This document shows positions 8,051 to 16,569 of a stretch of DNA of 64,000 bases, in pieces; within the stretch, counting starts at the first letter, position 1; every line of letters begins with the position of its first letter. Under the pieces are notes generated by a model. That model worked only from the letters and a program-made list of their open reading frames with translations, ran no database searches and was not told where the DNA came from. This DNA is from Clostridia bacterium. Its GTDB lineage: Bacteria > Bacillota > Clostridia > Lachnospirales > Lachnospiraceae. A program made the position numbers and the translations under genes. Where the stretch lies: NCBI GenBank assembly GCA_009929615.1, contig SAAB01000003.1, positions 1 through 64,000 on the forward strand, in the 5' to 3' direction.

Positions 8051-9136
8051 ATGCATATTTTGAATCGACTGCGTCAGAACAGTCTCCGCAGAGTTCTACT
8101 GCCATCTATTCTTTTTATTGCTCTGGCCCTTGTTATATTCTTCGCTTTTGGCTGCCAGAACCTGATAAAAACATTTTCGCCACAAAAACTGGCTGACCTG
8201 GACCCCGAGAAGATGGAGGGGGCTTATGTAGAAGATGATATTTATTATTTTTATACCCCATACCTCGAAGAAGAACAGTATAAAAACAACCGCCCTACCG
8301 GGAGAATTACCGGAACTCAGTACATAGTAGATTTTGATGATATTTATTATATGGGGCTTTTTGTTCACTCCACAGATATGGATGAAGCTGAAGCGATGCT
8401 GGAGGCTTCCACCGCCTATTATTATGGGGAAATTGCTGCCGAAGACTTACCTATTATGCATGTCAAAGGCACGATGACAGCTATGTCTTCCGAGGAACTT
8501 GGCTACTATATGGATTCTGCCACTGAGTCACCTGAAACCAAGGACGTTATGCTTCCTTATTATCTGGATGTTAACCGTATCGGCGGCTCAACAGCCTCCG
8601 CCCTTTGGATACTGTCTGCCATTTCCCTCGTTCTTATCTTAATCGCTATTTTCCTTTTTATAAAAGCAATTACAGGCGGTTACCAGAAGAAGTTAAAAGC
8701 AAAACTTGAAACCCTTGGCGGCCTGGAGGTTGCCGGCGAGCGTCTGGACCGTTTTTACGATGCCACAGAACCCGTCTCCGGTGTACGTATGAATCAGGAT
8801 TTTGTTCTTTTTGATAAAGGTGCTGAACCCGTTTTGCTTCAACCCCAGGAACTTATCTGGGCTTATCAGTCTACCATACAGCATCGTATATATGGCATTA
8901 TTCCTTCCGGAAAATCTCACGCTGTTGTTTTCCGTACTATAGACGGAAAAATGTATACTCTGAATATGAAAGAGGATGCAGCACAGACACTGCTTGAAGC
9001 TCTTCATCAGAGAATGCCGGGACTTATTATCGGATATACGCCGGAACTCCAGCAGCTTTATAAAGAAAATCGAAATGCCTTTGCTGCCCACAGACAATCC
9101 CATGAAACAGATTATCCGGAATCCTCAGATATTTAA
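8051..9136 (+). CDS. Two-helix membrane protein of unknown function (DUF6709-like)
   Basis: 361 residues from ATG 8051, ten bases after AAAGGA. One membrane helix lies near residues 15-36, an extracytoplasmic domain rich in Tyr and Asp follows (YVEDDIYYFYTPYLEEEQ, IVDFDDIYYMGLFVHS), then a second helix near 180-203 and a cytoplasmic domain ending with a hydrophilic tail. The internal layout resembles the DUF6709 type of Lachnospiraceae membrane protein, but I am not sure of that name. No catalytic motif is visible. It is transcribed alone toward the SRP RNA gene and ends in its own terminator. Confidence 0.6.
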   Translation: MHILNRLRQNSLRRVLLPSILFIALALVIFFAFGCQNLIKTFSPQKLADLDPEKMEGAYVEDDIYYFYTPYLEEEQYKNNRPTGRITGTQYIVDFDDIYYMGLFVHSTDMDEAEAMLEASTAYYYGEIAAEDLPIMHVKGTMTAMSSEELGYYMDSATESPETKDVMLPYYLDVNRIGGSTASALWILSAISLVLILIAIFLFIKAITGGYQKKLKAKLETLGGLEVAGERLDRFYDATEPVSGVRMNQDFVLFDKGAEPVLLQPQELIWAYQSTIQHRIYGIIPSGKSHAVVFRTIDGKMYTLNMKEDAAQTLLEALHQRMPGLIIGYTPELQQLYKENRNAFAAHRQSHETDYPESSDI

Positions 9137-9155
9137 AGAAACTTAAATAAATTCT

Positions 9156-9203
9156 AATAAAAGAGAGTTGCTGCCTATGATGGCCGCAGCTCTCTTTTAT
9201 TAA
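9156..9203 (+). terminator. Terminator of the 8051-9136 gene
   Basis: AATAAAAGAGAG and CTCTCTTTTATT form a perfect 12-bp stem around a loop that can pair further (TTGCTG with CCGCAG). It lies 20 bases after the stop codon. Confidence 0.75.
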
Positions 9204-9204
9204 A

Positions 9205-9253
9205 ACAAAAATTGCGTTAGACTTCTGAAATTCCTTCAAAAATCTAACGCAAT
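9205..9253 (-). terminator. Terminator of the SRP RNA gene
   Basis: On the minus strand ATTGCGTTAGA and TCTAACGCAAT form an 11-bp perfect stem followed by TTTTTGTTTT. It begins about 28 bases after the SRP RNA 3' end. Confidence 0.85.
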
Positions 9254-9280
9254 ATTTAATGTCAATCTTTATAAATTTAA

Positions 9281-9550
9281 ATCCGTGCGCCCCGCTTCGA
9301 AATATTCCCACAGACGTTACCTGTACAGTTAACTCGGCTCAGGCACCCTTACGGCACACAGAAGGTCCCGCTTAGTGCTGCTCCATTCCTGACCTGACAC
9401 GGTTCACAGGTTTCTGTTGCGTAAGACCCAAGCTTCAACGCCACTTATACAGGGCAGCTCTACAGGATATAGCCCTCAGACGGGACATCACCCCTGCTGT
9501 AGCGGATTGCAGGTACAAGGCACCGCTATCTCCCCGGCTGCACGGAAAGG
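9281..9550 (-). ncRNA. ffs: Signal recognition particle RNA, large bacterial type
   Basis: About 270 bases. Read on the minus strand the S-domain tip is GTCAGGTCAGGAATGGAGCA (around 9398-9379), with the conserved GGAA tetraloop closed by A-U, which binds Ffh. The Alu-domain blocks GGGGAGATAGCGGTGCC, ending in GCAATCCGCT, and TGCCTGAGCCGAGTTAACTG are both present, and the 5' CCGTGC can pair with the 3' GCACGG to close the molecule. This is the long Bacillus/Clostridium form. It lies between tadA and the dnaX block, the conserved Firmicutes location, with an opposing membrane-protein gene inserted between. Ends are set by pairing and may be off by a few bases. Confidence 0.95.
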
Positions 9551-9586
9551 TTATAACATTGTCGTATCACCCAGTATATCTTGTTT

Positions 9587-10087
9587 TTATTTTTCTGTCA
9601 AGGACTGGTCTTTCTTCTTTTTATTGGCTTTTTTTAACTTTCTGAGTTCCTTAAAAAAGCTGCTTAACATCTCTGAGCATTCATCTCCCAGGACGCCGGT
9701 TTCAACGTCTACCTGATGATTAAACCCCTCTGTCTGAAGCACATTCAAAACCGAGCCGGCACATCCCGCCTTTGGATTCATGGAACCGATAACCACCTTT
9801 GGCACCCGTGCCTGTACAATCGCACCGGCACACATAGGACAGGGTTCCAGCGTCACATACAGCGTACAGTCTTCCAGCCGCCAGTCACCGATTACCCGGC
9901 TTGCCTTGTTCATCGCGATAATCTCCGCATGGGCCAGGGTATTTTTCTTCAGGTTTCTTTTATTATATCCGCGGCCAATAATTTTATCCCCATATACTAT
10001 GACACAGCCAATGGGAACTTCCTCAATAGCCGCCGCTTTCTTCGCCTGTTTTATAGCTTCCTTCATATATCTTTCATCCTGAGTCAT
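9587..10087 (-). CDS. tadA: tRNA-specific adenosine-34 deaminase
   Basis: 166 residues. The cytidine-deaminase-type zinc site is complete: HAE (LAHAEIIA) with the proton-shuttling Glu, and PCPMCAGA. Other family marks are VPIGCVIV and the RNA-binding NPKAGCAGS loop. TadA makes inosine at the wobble position of tRNA-Arg(ACG). A Lys-rich tail ends the protein. Its ATG overlaps the lgt stop by four bases (ATGA), so it is coupled to lgt. Confidence 0.95.
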   Translation of the reverse strand: MTQDERYMKEAIKQAKKAAAIEEVPIGCVIVYGDKIIGRGYNKRNLKKNTLAHAEIIAMNKASRVIGDWRLEDCTLYVTLEPCPMCAGAIVQARVPKVVIGSMNPKAGCAGSVLNVLQTEGFNHQVDVETGVLGDECSEMLSSFFKELRKLKKANKKKKDQSLTEK

Positions 10088-10917
10088 CGCTCTTCCACCT
10101 CAGTTGATGTCCCCTCATCAGGCAGATAGATACCATCATACTTTCTGGAGCGAAGCCTTCCTGTGTGAATGCCCCAGGCAATACCAAGACCAATCCCCAT
10201 AAGTATGGCTGAAAGCAGCTGGGATACACGCACCCCCGGCATCAGATAGAGACTGTCCGCCCGGAACCCTTCGATAATACATCGGATAAAGCCATAACCC
10301 ACCAGGTAAAGGACTGTCATCCAACCATCTTTCTTCACCTTGCGTGCTACAACCATCATGATGATAAATAAAATCAGATTCGCTGCACTCTCATAAAAGA
10401 AAGTTGCCTGATGCCATTCCTGCAGAGAATCTATATAGACACCATATGGAAAAAACTGAAGCTTTGGATTCGTAATAAGGTTTCCAAAAGCTTCCTGATT
10501 CATAAAATTGCCCCAGCGTCCGATAATTTGTCCAAGAAGAAGACTTGGCATAGCAAAATCCAATAACTTCAGCAGTGGAAATTTACGAATCCGGCTAAAT
10601 ACAATCGCCGTGGCAATGCCACCAATAACACCGCCATAAATAGCAAGTCCTCCTTCGCGGGTAGCAAAAATACGTATCAAATCTGTTTTGTAGTAATCCC
10701 ACTCAAAAATAACATAATAAATCCGGGCACAGATAACCGCGATAGGAATCGCAAATAGTACAAAATCAATAATTAAATCTGATTTGTAGCCAGCTCTTTT
10801 AGCCCGCCATGCGGCCACCCAGACTGAAATAACCATTCCCAAACCAATAATCACGCCATACCACGCAATATTAAAACCATCAATACCAAAAAGATTATGA
10901 ATGATATATGGGTCCAT
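10084..10917 (-). CDS. lgt: Prolipoprotein diacylglyceryl transferase
   Basis: 277 residues with about seven membrane helices. The Lgt signature is GRWGNFMNQEAFG, and the YGGVIGGI and HQATFFYES segments are also typical. Lgt adds the diacylglyceryl group to the lipobox cysteine of prelipoproteins, such as the binding protein at 25007 and the GH18 protein at 44874. The ribosome site GGAGG lies eight bases before ATG 10917. First gene of an lgt-tadA-ffs block. Confidence 0.96.
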   Translation of the reverse strand: MDPYIIHNLFGIDGFNIAWYGVIIGLGMVISVWVAAWRAKRAGYKSDLIIDFVLFAIPIAVICARIYYVIFEWDYYKTDLIRIFATREGGLAIYGGVIGGIATAIVFSRIRKFPLLKLLDFAMPSLLLGQIIGRWGNFMNQEAFGNLITNPKLQFFPYGVYIDSLQEWHQATFFYESAANLILFIIMMVVARKVKKDGWMTVLYLVGYGFIRCIIEGFRADSLYLMPGVRVSQLLSAILMGIGLGIAWGIHTGRLRSRKYDGIYLPDEGTSTEVEER

Positions 10918-10993
10918 AAATTCGACCTCCGTCTTCCAAATATTATAGTGACCATCTTACTACACTTTTTTAAATATTTCAAATTTAATTTGA

Positions 10994-11022
10994 TTGTACG
11001 CCCCTCTGATTTATGCTAGAAT
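10994..11022 (+). promoter_or_regulatory. Promoter of the nrdG-type gene
   Basis: TTGTAC (10994-10999), 17-base spacer, TAGAAT (11017-11022) preceded by an extended TGC. Confidence 0.6.
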
Positions 11023-11062
11023 AAGAGAGTATTGATTATTGTAATATTAAGAGGGTGTATGT

Positions 11063-11758
11063 ATGGAAATCAAAGGACTTGCAAAAACAACATTATTAGA
11101 TTATCCCGGACATGTGGCGGCCACATTATTTGTCGGAGGCTGCCAGTTTAAGTGTCCTTTTTGTCATAATGGTTCTCTGGTGACAAAAGCTTCACAGCTG
11201 CCGAATATTCCCCTTGACGAGGTTTATTCTTTTCTTAAGAAACGCAAAGGCGTTTTAGACGGAGTCTGTGTTACCGGCGGCGAGCCAACCTTTCAGCCAG
11301 ACTTGAAAGAACTTCTTCGTGATATCAAAGATATGGGTTATCTTGTCAAGCTCGATACGAATGGCTATGACCCGACTCAGCTGGACCACCTGTTTAAAGA
11401 AGGCCTTGTAGATTATGTCGCTATGGATATAAAAAACAGCCCGGAAAAATATGCAAAAACAGTTGGGCGGACAAACTTAGATATTAACCGTATTAAATTA
11501 TCGGTAGAATTAATTCGCGAAAGCGGATTGGATTATGAATTCCGGACCACGATTGTCAAGGAACTTCATTCCATCGATGACATGCATGCTATCGCCGAAT
11601 GGCTCAAAGGTTCCCGTGCTTACTATCTTCAATCCTATGTAGCCTCTGAAGATGTTATCATGCCGGTTTTCTCCAGCTATACCAAGTTGGAACTGACCGC
11701 TATTAAAGCCATGCTGGAAGACTTTATCCCACGGGTTTATCTTCGCGGTGTCGAATAA
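11063..11758 (+). CDS. nrdG: Anaerobic ribonucleotide reductase activating protein (radical SAM)
   Basis: 231 residues. The radical SAM cluster motif is GGCQFKCPFCHN (C-x3-C-x2-C). The SAM-binding segment VTGGEPTFQPDL and an N-terminus MEIKGLAKTTLLDYPG fit the activase type that is annotated as anaerobic NTP-reductase activating protein (NrdG2). It would generate the glycyl radical on NrdD or a related glycyl radical enzyme. No NrdD partner is in this window, so the target is not shown by context. It is a single-gene unit with its own promoter and a shared terminator. Confidence 0.85.
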   Translation: MEIKGLAKTTLLDYPGHVAATLFVGGCQFKCPFCHNGSLVTKASQLPNIPLDEVYSFLKKRKGVLDGVCVTGGEPTFQPDLKELLRDIKDMGYLVKLDTNGYDPTQLDHLFKEGLVDYVAMDIKNSPEKYAKTVGRTNLDINRIKLSVELIRESGLDYEFRTTIVKELHSIDDMHAIAEWLKGSRAYYLQSYVASEDVIMPVFSSYTKLELTAIKAMLEDFIPRVYLRGVE

Positions 11759-11774
11759 ATTAAAAATTATATCA

Positions 11775-11820
11775 AAAAAGTTCGTTGAAAGCTTTTATAA
11801 GCCTCCAACGAACTTTTTTA
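11775..11820. terminator. Bidirectional terminator between nrdG and degV
   Basis: AAAAAAGTTCGTTG and CAACGAACTTTTTT form a long stem with A-tract and T-tract, usable from both convergent genes. It lies 17 bases after the nrdG stop and touches the degV stop. Confidence 0.85.
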
Positions 11821-11821
11821 T

Positions 11822-12697
11822 CTAGCGTCTGTCACCCATATAAAACAATGCTATCGTTCCCGGTCCGGAATGTGCTCCAATCGTAGGGCTTACCGGATTA
11901 ATAAGGAATTTTTCAATACCGAACTTCTCTTTCACCAGTCCAGCCACATACTGGGCATCTTCCAAAGAATCTCCATGACTGATAAACACAATATCATTCT
12001 TATCTTTAAAACTTCCTATAGTTCGTTCCATATTATCCACAAGGGTCTGAAGAGATTTCCTACGGCCTCTGGTTTTTCCTATAGGAATCAGCTTGCCCTC
12101 GTCACTTACGTGAAGAATCGGCTTAATCTTAATCAGCGTTCCCGCAACTGCTGTCAATTTCGACACACGGCCGCCACGGTAGAGATGATTTAAATCATCT
12201 ACGGTAAACTGATGGCAGAAATGCAGTCTGTTTGCTTCAACCCATTCCGCTGTTTCTTCAATGCTTTTGCCCTGTTTTCTCAATTCTAATGCCTTGTGAA
12301 CAACGAGTCCCTGTCCCAGGGATGCTGATAATGTATCTATAACAATAACTTTATGATCTGTATATTCTTCATTCACTTCTCTGGCTGTCACAACCGCATT
12401 ACTGCAGCTGCTGCTGAGTTCTGAAGAAAAGGCCAGATGCAGTACATCTTTGCCCTCATTCAAATACTTGGTGAACATCTTTCGAAGGTCTTCCGGATTC
12501 GCTGCCATCGTTGTCGGCATCTCGCCACCACGCATCATGTCATAGAATTCCTTAACCTCCATCTCCTTCTCACCGCCATAGGAAACGCCCTTCATATTAT
12601 AAAACAAGGTAACAACCCCCAGGCCATTCTCCTTAATATAATTCTCCGGCAGGTCACAGCAAGTATCTGTTGTGATAACAAAACCATAATTATCCAT
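11822..12697 (-). CDS. DegV family fatty-acid-binding protein
   Basis: 291 residues. The start VITTDTCCDLP is the DegV fatty-acid-carboxylate loop, followed by MPTTMAANPEDL, HLAFSSELSSS and the second-domain HQFTVDDLNHLYRGGRVSK and KTRGRRK. DegV (FakB-type) proteins bind a fatty acid and present it to the FakA kinase. Ribosome site GGAGGATTAG before ATG 12697. It lies 53 bases behind the M20 hydrolase gene, without a visible terminator between, so it may be read through from the catabolic island, though its own function need not belong there. Confidence 0.9.
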   Translation of the reverse strand: MDNYGFVITTDTCCDLPENYIKENGLGVVTLFYNMKGVSYGGEKEMEVKEFYDMMRGGEMPTTMAANPEDLRKMFTKYLNEGKDVLHLAFSSELSSSCSNAVVTAREVNEEYTDHKVIVIDTLSASLGQGLVVHKALELRKQGKSIEETAEWVEANRLHFCHQFTVDDLNHLYRGGRVSKLTAVAGTLIKIKPILHVSDEGKLIPIGKTRGRRKSLQTLVDNMERTIGSFKDKNDIVFISHGDSLEDAQYVAGLVKEKFGIEKFLINPVSPTIGAHSGPGTIALFYMGDRR

Positions 12698-12750
12698 TGC
12701 CTAATCCTCCGATTTTTATTCTTTTAATCAGGCTTATTTTACCACAAATC

Positions 12751-13983
12751 TCATTCGTTATCAATATCAAGCAAAGTTTGTAAAAGAACGTTTACACCCT
12801 TTACACAATTCTCAAGTGGTGTATATTCTTTTTCACAGTGACTGTGTCCATCGATGCTCGGCACAAAAATCATGGTTGTCGGCACAACCTCGGCCACATA
12901 CTGGGCATCATGGCCGGCTCCGCTGTACATTCTCCGCGAAGAATATCCAAAGCTTTCCGCAGCCTTCTCCACATAATCCACATACATCGGATGGAATTCC
13001 ACGGTATTTCTTGCCCAGGCTTCTTTGTAAGTCAACGGGCATTCTGCAACCATTTCAGGCAGGGAATGAATGGCATCTACAACCTGCTGAATGACTGTTG
13101 GGTCTTCATGGCGTGCATCCAGAGTAAACTGAACCTTATCCGGAATAACAGTGTGGATATTTGGCTCTGCTGTAATTCTTCCGGTTGTATATACAAGGGT
13201 CGGATTTAATTTGTCCAGTTTTTCATGAAGCATCAGAATGACCTGGGAAGCTGCCAGCAATGCATCTTTTCTATATTTCATTGGTGTTGTTCCCGCATGA
13301 TCTGCCTGGCCGATTAAAGTAAATTCATAATTAACCATGCCCATGACACCTCGTACAACGCCGATGTCTACATGTTCATCATCTAATACAGGTCCCTGCT
13401 CTGCATGAAGTTCCACCAGGGCCTTCGTTGTCCACGGGCTCATACGATTTTCCTCAGTACCGGCATAGCCACTGGCTTTCAATGCCTCCCCGAAAGTACA
13501 GCCTTCCACATCAGTGGACTGAAGCATATCTTCTTTTTTAAATTTCCCTGTAATAACGCCGGAAGACATCATGGCCGGGTCAAACCGGGCACCTTCTTCG
13601 TTGGTCCAGACAACAACGGTTATCGGATGTTTGTGAGGAATCTTTTCAGTGACAATGGTTTCCACTGCTTCCAATGCAGATAAAACACCCAGAATACCGT
13701 CATAATTTCCCCCCTGGATAACCGAATCCATATGGGAACCACTCAGAATGGCAGGCATGCCTTCTTCTGTTCCGGGAAGCGTTGCATAAATATTGGCCAT
13801 ATCGTCTGTTTTCACTGTCATTCCAAGAGCTTCGCATCTCTGTATAAACTCTTTACGTGCCATTAAAGCTTCCTTCGATAAAGAAAGCCGGGTAATACCA
13901 CCATTGCCCGTATCACCAAACTTGCTAAATGTTTTTATCTTTTCTTCAAGCCGCTCCGGGCTGCATGTATATTTCTGACTCAT
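12751..13983 (-). CDS. M20-family amidohydrolase (N-carbamoyl amino acid / allantoate amidohydrolase type)
   Basis: 410 residues. The dinuclear metal site is visible as SGSHMDSV, GNYDGILGVL, WTNEEGARF and, late, SGAGHDAQYVAEVVPTTMIFVPS with a final GHSHCEKEYT. The dimerisation-domain marks HAEQGPVLD and GQADHAGTTPM are those of the Zn-dependent hydantoinase/carbamoylase (HyuC/AllC/beta-ureidopropionase) branch. Such enzymes split N-carbamoyl amino acids or ureides to the free amine, CO2 and ammonia. Substrate is open: N-carbamoyl-beta-alanine fits the aminotransferase and alcohol dehydrogenase of this island. It follows the aminotransferase by 62 bases across a strong hairpin. Confidence 0.88.
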   Translation of the reverse strand: MSQKYTCSPERLEEKIKTFSKFGDTGNGGITRLSLSKEALMARKEFIQRCEALGMTVKTDDMANIYATLPGTEEGMPAILSGSHMDSVIQGGNYDGILGVLSALEAVETIVTEKIPHKHPITVVVWTNEEGARFDPAMMSSGVITGKFKKEDMLQSTDVEGCTFGEALKASGYAGTEENRMSPWTTKALVELHAEQGPVLDDEHVDIGVVRGVMGMVNYEFTLIGQADHAGTTPMKYRKDALLAASQVILMLHEKLDKLNPTLVYTTGRITAEPNIHTVIPDKVQFTLDARHEDPTVIQQVVDAIHSLPEMVAECPLTYKEAWARNTVEFHPMYVDYVEKAAESFGYSSRRMYSGAGHDAQYVAEVVPTTMIFVPSIDGHSHCEKEYTPLENCVKGVNVLLQTLLDIDNE

Positions 13984-14008
13984 CTTTTTTCATCCTCTCT
14001 ACAACCCG

Positions 14009-14033
14009 AAGAAGAGCCCAGGGGGCTCTTCTT
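14009..14033 (-). other. Intercistronic RNA hairpin
   Basis: AAGAAGAGCCC and GGGCTCTTCTT form a perfect 11-bp stem with a three-base loop between the aminotransferase and M20 genes. No T-run follows on either strand, so it is more likely an mRNA-stability or processing element than a terminator. Confidence 0.6.
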
Positions 14034-14045
14034 TGAATCGATTTC

Positions 14046-15371
14046 TTAAAGCATTTCTGCATCAACAACTGCAAGTACTTCATCCACTTTAATTAATTCT
14101 TCTTTTAACTGTTCTTCCGTGATAATCAATGGAGGACAAATAAGTATCATGTTTTCATGAGAATATGTCATGAATTTTTTAGCTTTCAGCATACCAATGA
14201 TTTTTCCCATTTTTCCTTCTGGGTCTTTACCATATTCTACAAATGGCTCTTTTGTCGCTTTGTCTTTGACAAGTTCAATAGCTGAGAAAAGACCAATGGC
14301 ACGAACATCACCAACACATGCATATTTTTCTTTAAAGCCTTCCAGTGTTTCTTTCAAAACAGCTCCAACTTTATTTACATTCTCAAGAACATTTGCTTTG
14401 CTGTAGTAGTTAACACAGGCAACACCTGCTGCACATGCCAGAGGATGTCCACTGTAGGTCAAACCACAGGAAAGTACGTGATCATCGAAATAAGCTGCAA
14501 TTTCCTTGCTTACTGCAACACCGCCAAGCTGTACATATCCGCAGGTAACACCTTTTGCAAATGTTACGATATCCGGCTTAACTCCAAAATTCTCGAAAGC
14601 AAACATCTTACCGGTACGTCCCCAGCCTGCCATAACTTCGTCACAAATCATCATGATTCCGAATTCATCACAGATTTTACGAACACCCGGAAGATAGTTC
14701 ATTGGAGGAATAATAACACCATTGGAACCTGTAACTGTTTCCATAACGATGGCTGCCACATTGTCCGGTCCTTCATAAATAACCTGTTCTCTTAATTTGC
14801 TTACATAGTATTCACCAGCTTCTTCTTCGGAAGCAAAATTGATTTTTTCACGATATACATATGGGTCAAAGAATTTTACGAATCCTGGGATGCCCGGCTC
14901 CAAAGCGTAACGTCTTGGTTCACCAGTCAGATTACCTGCACCAAAGGAAGAACCATGATAACTTCTGTAACGGCTGAATACTTTATTTCTTCCAGTAAAC
15001 ATACGAGCCATTTTAATAGCATTTTCATTGGCATCTGCGCCGGCATTGGTGAAGAATACCTTACCCATATTGTCAGGCATTAAATCAATAATCATCTTTG
15101 CCAGTTTTGCTCTTGGTTCTGCACCGTAGCTTGGTCCGACAAAACAAAATTTATCAACCTGCTCTTTGATGGCATCTGCGATGTCTTTGTTACCAAAGCC
15201 AAGATTCATGTTTACTAACTGAGCGGACATATCGGAATAACGATTGCCATCATAGTCCCAGAAATAAATGCCTTCGCCTTTTTCAACAGGAATTGGATTC
15301 AACCCCTTCTGTTTGCTCCATGACTGTAAATTATATTCTACTAATGTGCTTTTGATTTCTTCTCCTGTCAT
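14046..15371 (-). CDS. Class III PLP aminotransferase (omega-amino acid type)
   Basis: 441 residues. Fold-type I class III marks: FTNAGADANENAIKMAR, the SYHGSSFGAG loop, ICDEVMAGWGRTG and the PLP lysine in TFAKGVTCGY, then SGHPLACAAG. The family transaminates terminal amines (beta-alanine, GABA, taurine, putrescine-derived) to semialdehydes. An Fe-alcohol dehydrogenase two genes upstream could reduce that aldehyde to malonate-semialdehyde/3-hydroxypropionate, succinate semialdehyde or sulfoacetaldehyde/isethionate products. Sequence alone does not choose. It has its own promoter and a putative activator site upstream, separate from the main transporter promoter. Confidence 0.88.
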   Translation of the reverse strand: MTGEEIKSTLVEYNLQSWSKQKGLNPIPVEKGEGIYFWDYDGNRYSDMSAQLVNMNLGFGNKDIADAIKEQVDKFCFVGPSYGAEPRAKLAKMIIDLMPDNMGKVFFTNAGADANENAIKMARMFTGRNKVFSRYRSYHGSSFGAGNLTGEPRRYALEPGIPGFVKFFDPYVYREKINFASEEEAGEYYVSKLREQVIYEGPDNVAAIVMETVTGSNGVIIPPMNYLPGVRKICDEFGIMMICDEVMAGWGRTGKMFAFENFGVKPDIVTFAKGVTCGYVQLGGVAVSKEIAAYFDDHVLSCGLTYSGHPLACAAGVACVNYYSKANVLENVNKVGAVLKETLEGFKEKYACVGDVRAIGLFSAIELVKDKATKEPFVEYGKDPEGKMGKIIGMLKAKKFMTYSHENMILICPPLIITEEQLKEELIKVDEVLAVVDAEML

Positions 15372-15415
15372 ATCTAAAATCTCCTTTCACTTTCCTTGCT
15401 AAAATGTTTTTTTGT

Positions 15416-15443
15416 ATTGTATCATCTTCCCGAAGGAATACAA
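15416..15443 (-). promoter_or_regulatory. Promoter of the aminotransferase gene
   Basis: On the minus strand TTGTAT (15443-15438), 16-base spacer, TACAAT (15421-15416) with an extended TGA in front. The -35 is weak, as expected of an activator-dependent promoter; the dyad at 15465-15480 starts 22 bases upstream of it. Confidence 0.55.
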
Positions 15444-15464
15444 TTTTCAACTTTATAAATATTT

Positions 15465-15480
15465 TTGTGCAATTATACAA
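15465..15480. promoter_or_regulatory. Putative operator TTGTGCAATTATACAA
   Basis: A 16-bp imperfect dyad that matches the site at 27853-27868 in 15 of 16 bases. Both lie exactly 22 bases upstream of the -35 hexamer of their promoter. It is placed between the C45 stop codon and the aminotransferase promoter. The PucR-type regulator at 27938-29089 is the obvious candidate binder. Confidence 0.55.
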
Positions 15481-15481
15481 A

Positions 15482-16558
15482 TCAGCTCACGCTGTATTCT
15501 ACATATTCATTTTCGCATGGCACTCCGGCTGTAATATAGAGTTTTCCAGCTTCCAGGTCCATGAGAATGGATGCTACCGTGCCAATTTCACCGCCACTTG
15601 GTCCGTTATGTTCTTCATGATGACATATGGCACAGCTTGGGTCCTGATGGGAACAGAATACCTTCTTAATATCTTCCATTCCGATTTCGCCCTGAACACT
15701 TCGGATAATCTTCTCTGCACGCCCCCGGCGGATAAAGGTATCCGGGAATTTAGGGCTTGCCGTATCCTTATGACCCACTCTTGGCAGTCTTGGATTTACG
15801 TAATGATTCGTATGGGTCATAATGCCATCGATTGGATAAAGAGCCTCAAAATCTTCGACTTCAATTTCAAAATCCAAAGCTTCGCCATACTTGCTCGCTA
15901 TAAGCACATTTGCCGGGCATCCCACTTTATTTGCTGTCACTACGGACATAGCTTCTAAAAGATTCGGCTGTTCCAGAATTTCTCTTAAAACCAGATGAAT
16001 CGGCACCCCGGACGGTGCTTCATCCACCGACAAGGCATTAAAACATACGCCGACGCCATTGGCGTTGCAACCGATTTTACCCACAATACCTGCCTCCGTC
16101 AGAGTCGCAATATCTGCCTTACCCTCTTTTTTTATCTTCAGCAGTATGATACCTTCCAGCATCTTAACTTTCCAATCCCAGTTTTGTCCAAGAAATGTTT
16201 TTCCACCCACACCTCTGTCGCCTGTTACAACAACCGATGTGCATCCGTCAGAGGTAATGTGGCTGCCCTGAAAAACCAACTCACTACGCACATTCAACGC
16301 CAAAATTTCCTCATATTTATATCCGGAGCCATCGGCGATGCCATGAATCTCCTCAATATAATCCGGGTTAAAGGCTTTGATATCCTCTTCAAAGGTCAGG
16401 GCAATTTTCTGCGCTCTTTCCCACTCAATCTTAGAGAATTCATAAAACATATTTTTATAGGTTTCCACAGTCACATCAATCTGTTTTTTGGCCTGCTGTC
16501 CATGGCTGAAACCAATTTCATAGTTACTGCCACTGACTTCGATTACTGGAAGTTTCAT
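15482..16558 (-). CDS. C45-family peptidase / acyl-CoA:6-APA acyltransferase-like amidase
   Basis: 358 residues from ATG 16558, preceded by GAAGGTGAT. The nucleophile region is ITSDGCTSVVVTGDRG, with the Cys that becomes N-terminal after self-cleavage in the Ntn-hydrolase fold, followed by GQNWDW. EVSGSNYEIGFSHGQQ at the start is also typical. Family members transfer or hydrolyse acyl groups on amines (isopenicillin N acyltransferase, N-acyl amide hydrolases). In this island it could deacylate an imported N-acyl amino compound. It begins 11 bases behind the alcohol dehydrogenase stop. Confidence 0.82.
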   Translation of the reverse strand: MKLPVIEVSGSNYEIGFSHGQQAKKQIDVTVETYKNMFYEFSKIEWERAQKIALTFEEDIKAFNPDYIEEIHGIADGSGYKYEEILALNVRSELVFQGSHITSDGCTSVVVTGDRGVGGKTFLGQNWDWKVKMLEGIILLKIKKEGKADIATLTEAGIVGKIGCNANGVGVCFNALSVDEAPSGVPIHLVLREILEQPNLLEAMSVVTANKVGCPANVLIASKYGEALDFEIEVEDFEALYPIDGIMTHTNHYVNPRLPRVGHKDTASPKFPDTFIRRGRAEKIIRSVQGEIGMEDIKKVFCSHQDPSCAICHHEEHNGPSGGEIGTVASILMDLEAGKLYITAGVPCENEYVEYSVS

Positions 16559-16569
16559 ACAATCACCTT

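Noticed and set aside
14009..14033. Terminator between the aminotransferase and M20 genes
   Set aside because: Perfect hairpin but no T-run on either strand, so read as a stability or processing element.
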